A stretch of 64,000 nucleotides of DNA from Belnapia sp. F-4-1. Its GTDB lineage: Bacteria > Pseudomonadota > Alphaproteobacteria > Acetobacterales > Acetobacteraceae. Location of the stretch: the NCBI RefSeq assembly GCF_000802185.1, contig NZ_KN676113.1, positions 1,429,505 to 1,493,504 on the forward strand, written 5' to 3'. This document shows, piece after piece, positions 63,656-64,000 of the stretch (positions within the stretch are counted from its first letter, which is position 1; each line of letters starts with the position of its first letter). The notes beneath the pieces are model-generated. The model was not told where the DNA came from. It was given only the letters and a program-made list of their open reading frames with translations, and made no database searches. The translations under genes and the position numbers were made by a program.

Positions 63656-64000
63656 CTACCGCAGCGGCGGCAAGGGCGCCCGCTGCACGCCACCGCTCGC
63701 CACCGGCGGCGGCCCGCTGCCGAGCGTGCCCGGCGCGGGTTGCTGATAGGCCGGCGCAGGCTGCTGATAGGCGGCCGGCCCCGGAGCGGCCATGCCGCCC
63801 CTGCCATCGAAGCGCATCAGCGCCGCCCGCAGCGGGTCCGCCCCTGGATTGTGCACCTGCATCGCCACCACGATCTGCCGCGGCCCGACCTCCTGCCGGT
63901 AATAGGAGCGGTTCCACTCGCTTCGCGCCGAAAGCAGCGTCCCCTCCAGCGTCAGCCCGGCATAGAGCCCGCGCGCCCGGGCGAAGGCGACGATATCCGC
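63656..64000 (-). CDS. SYLF/YSC84 lipid-binding domain protein (5' end outside window)
   Basis: Only the last 114 residues are present, with the start beyond the right edge. The visible part begins in the final SYLF segment: [19 protein letters not shown], then [20 protein letters not shown] Pro/Gln-rich tail follows, containing a tandem [14 protein letters not shown] repeat. Bacterial SYLF proteins are usually secreted or lipid-anchored and bind phosphoinositide-like lipids; the signal peptide would be outside the window. The repeat tail probably lies outside the folded domain. Confidence 0.75.
   Translation of the reverse strand, partial: ADIVAFARARGLYAGLTLEGTLLSARSEWNRSYYRQEVGPRQIVVAMQVHNPGADPLRAALMRFDGRGGMAAPGPAAYQQPAPAYQQPAPGTLGSGPPPVASGGVQRAPLPPLR

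Overview
The window is very GC-rich and reads as ordinary chromosome from an alphaproteobacterium of the Acetobacteraceae (Roseomonas-like). Supporting signs are a hopanoid side-chain cluster (hpnI-J-K-L plus an hpnG-like gene), a short-Q-loop cyanide-insensitive-type bd oxidase with a DUF2474 subunit, a DUF2125 protein, a TctC/Bug receptor, and ffs-dnaX-ybaB-recR. This placement is inferred from gene content and composition, not from a search. No tRNA, 5S/16S/23S rRNA, CRISPR array, transposase or phage gene was recognised.

Layout. 1-7.5 kb: a cut-off multidomain rhodanese (minus), rlmB, a hydratase-family enzyme, a LysE exporter, a zinc-ribbon protein, and a tightly overlapping ftsE-ftsX-ydcF-like-plsC operon. 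A cluster of DnaA-box-like 9-mers lies at the end of plsC and beyond it. 7.7-12.4 kb: chaC, DUF2125, an ACT-like small protein and the cydA-cydB-DUF2474 oxidase operon. 12.5-17.2 kb: a lower-GC HEPN/AbiU2-like gene, then chorismate mutase-hisC-tyrA on the minus strand, divergent from metX across a leader with strong hairpins. 17.2-23 kb: an AtuA-type pair, a Bug receptor, DoxX, a LysR regulator and a GMC oxidoreductase.

23-29 kb: mlaA, hpnI, hpnJ, hpnK, hpnL and an SDR. 29.3-39.5 kb: metal handling, with a CusBAC-like RND operon on the plus strand and a CueR-controlled copA-cueR-copZ operon on the minus strand; mlaC and trpS lie between them. 39.5-49.6 kb: an orphan protein, a secreted trypsin-like protease, an MFS transporter, a GNAT acetyltransferase, the TauE-TIGR02186-Usp operon, small lipoproteins, an hpnG-like phosphorylase and nudC. 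49.6-52.7 kb: the SRP RNA gene and dnaX-ybaB-recR.

52.7-57 kb is an accessory-looking, AT-richer island. It holds an RTX calcium-binding protein, a methyltransferase with a DUF4214-like N-terminus and an FkbM methyltransferase. 57-64 kb returns to housekeeping genes: csbD, a class III aminotransferase, a 48-residue lipoprotein, nupC, rmuC, carbonic anhydrase, purH and a cut-off SYLF-domain protein.

The points most worth follow-up are the RTX/methyltransferase island, the HEPN-like gene, the chorismate mutase/metX leader, the DnaA-box cluster, and the CueR promoter whose predicted start site falls on the copA start codon.
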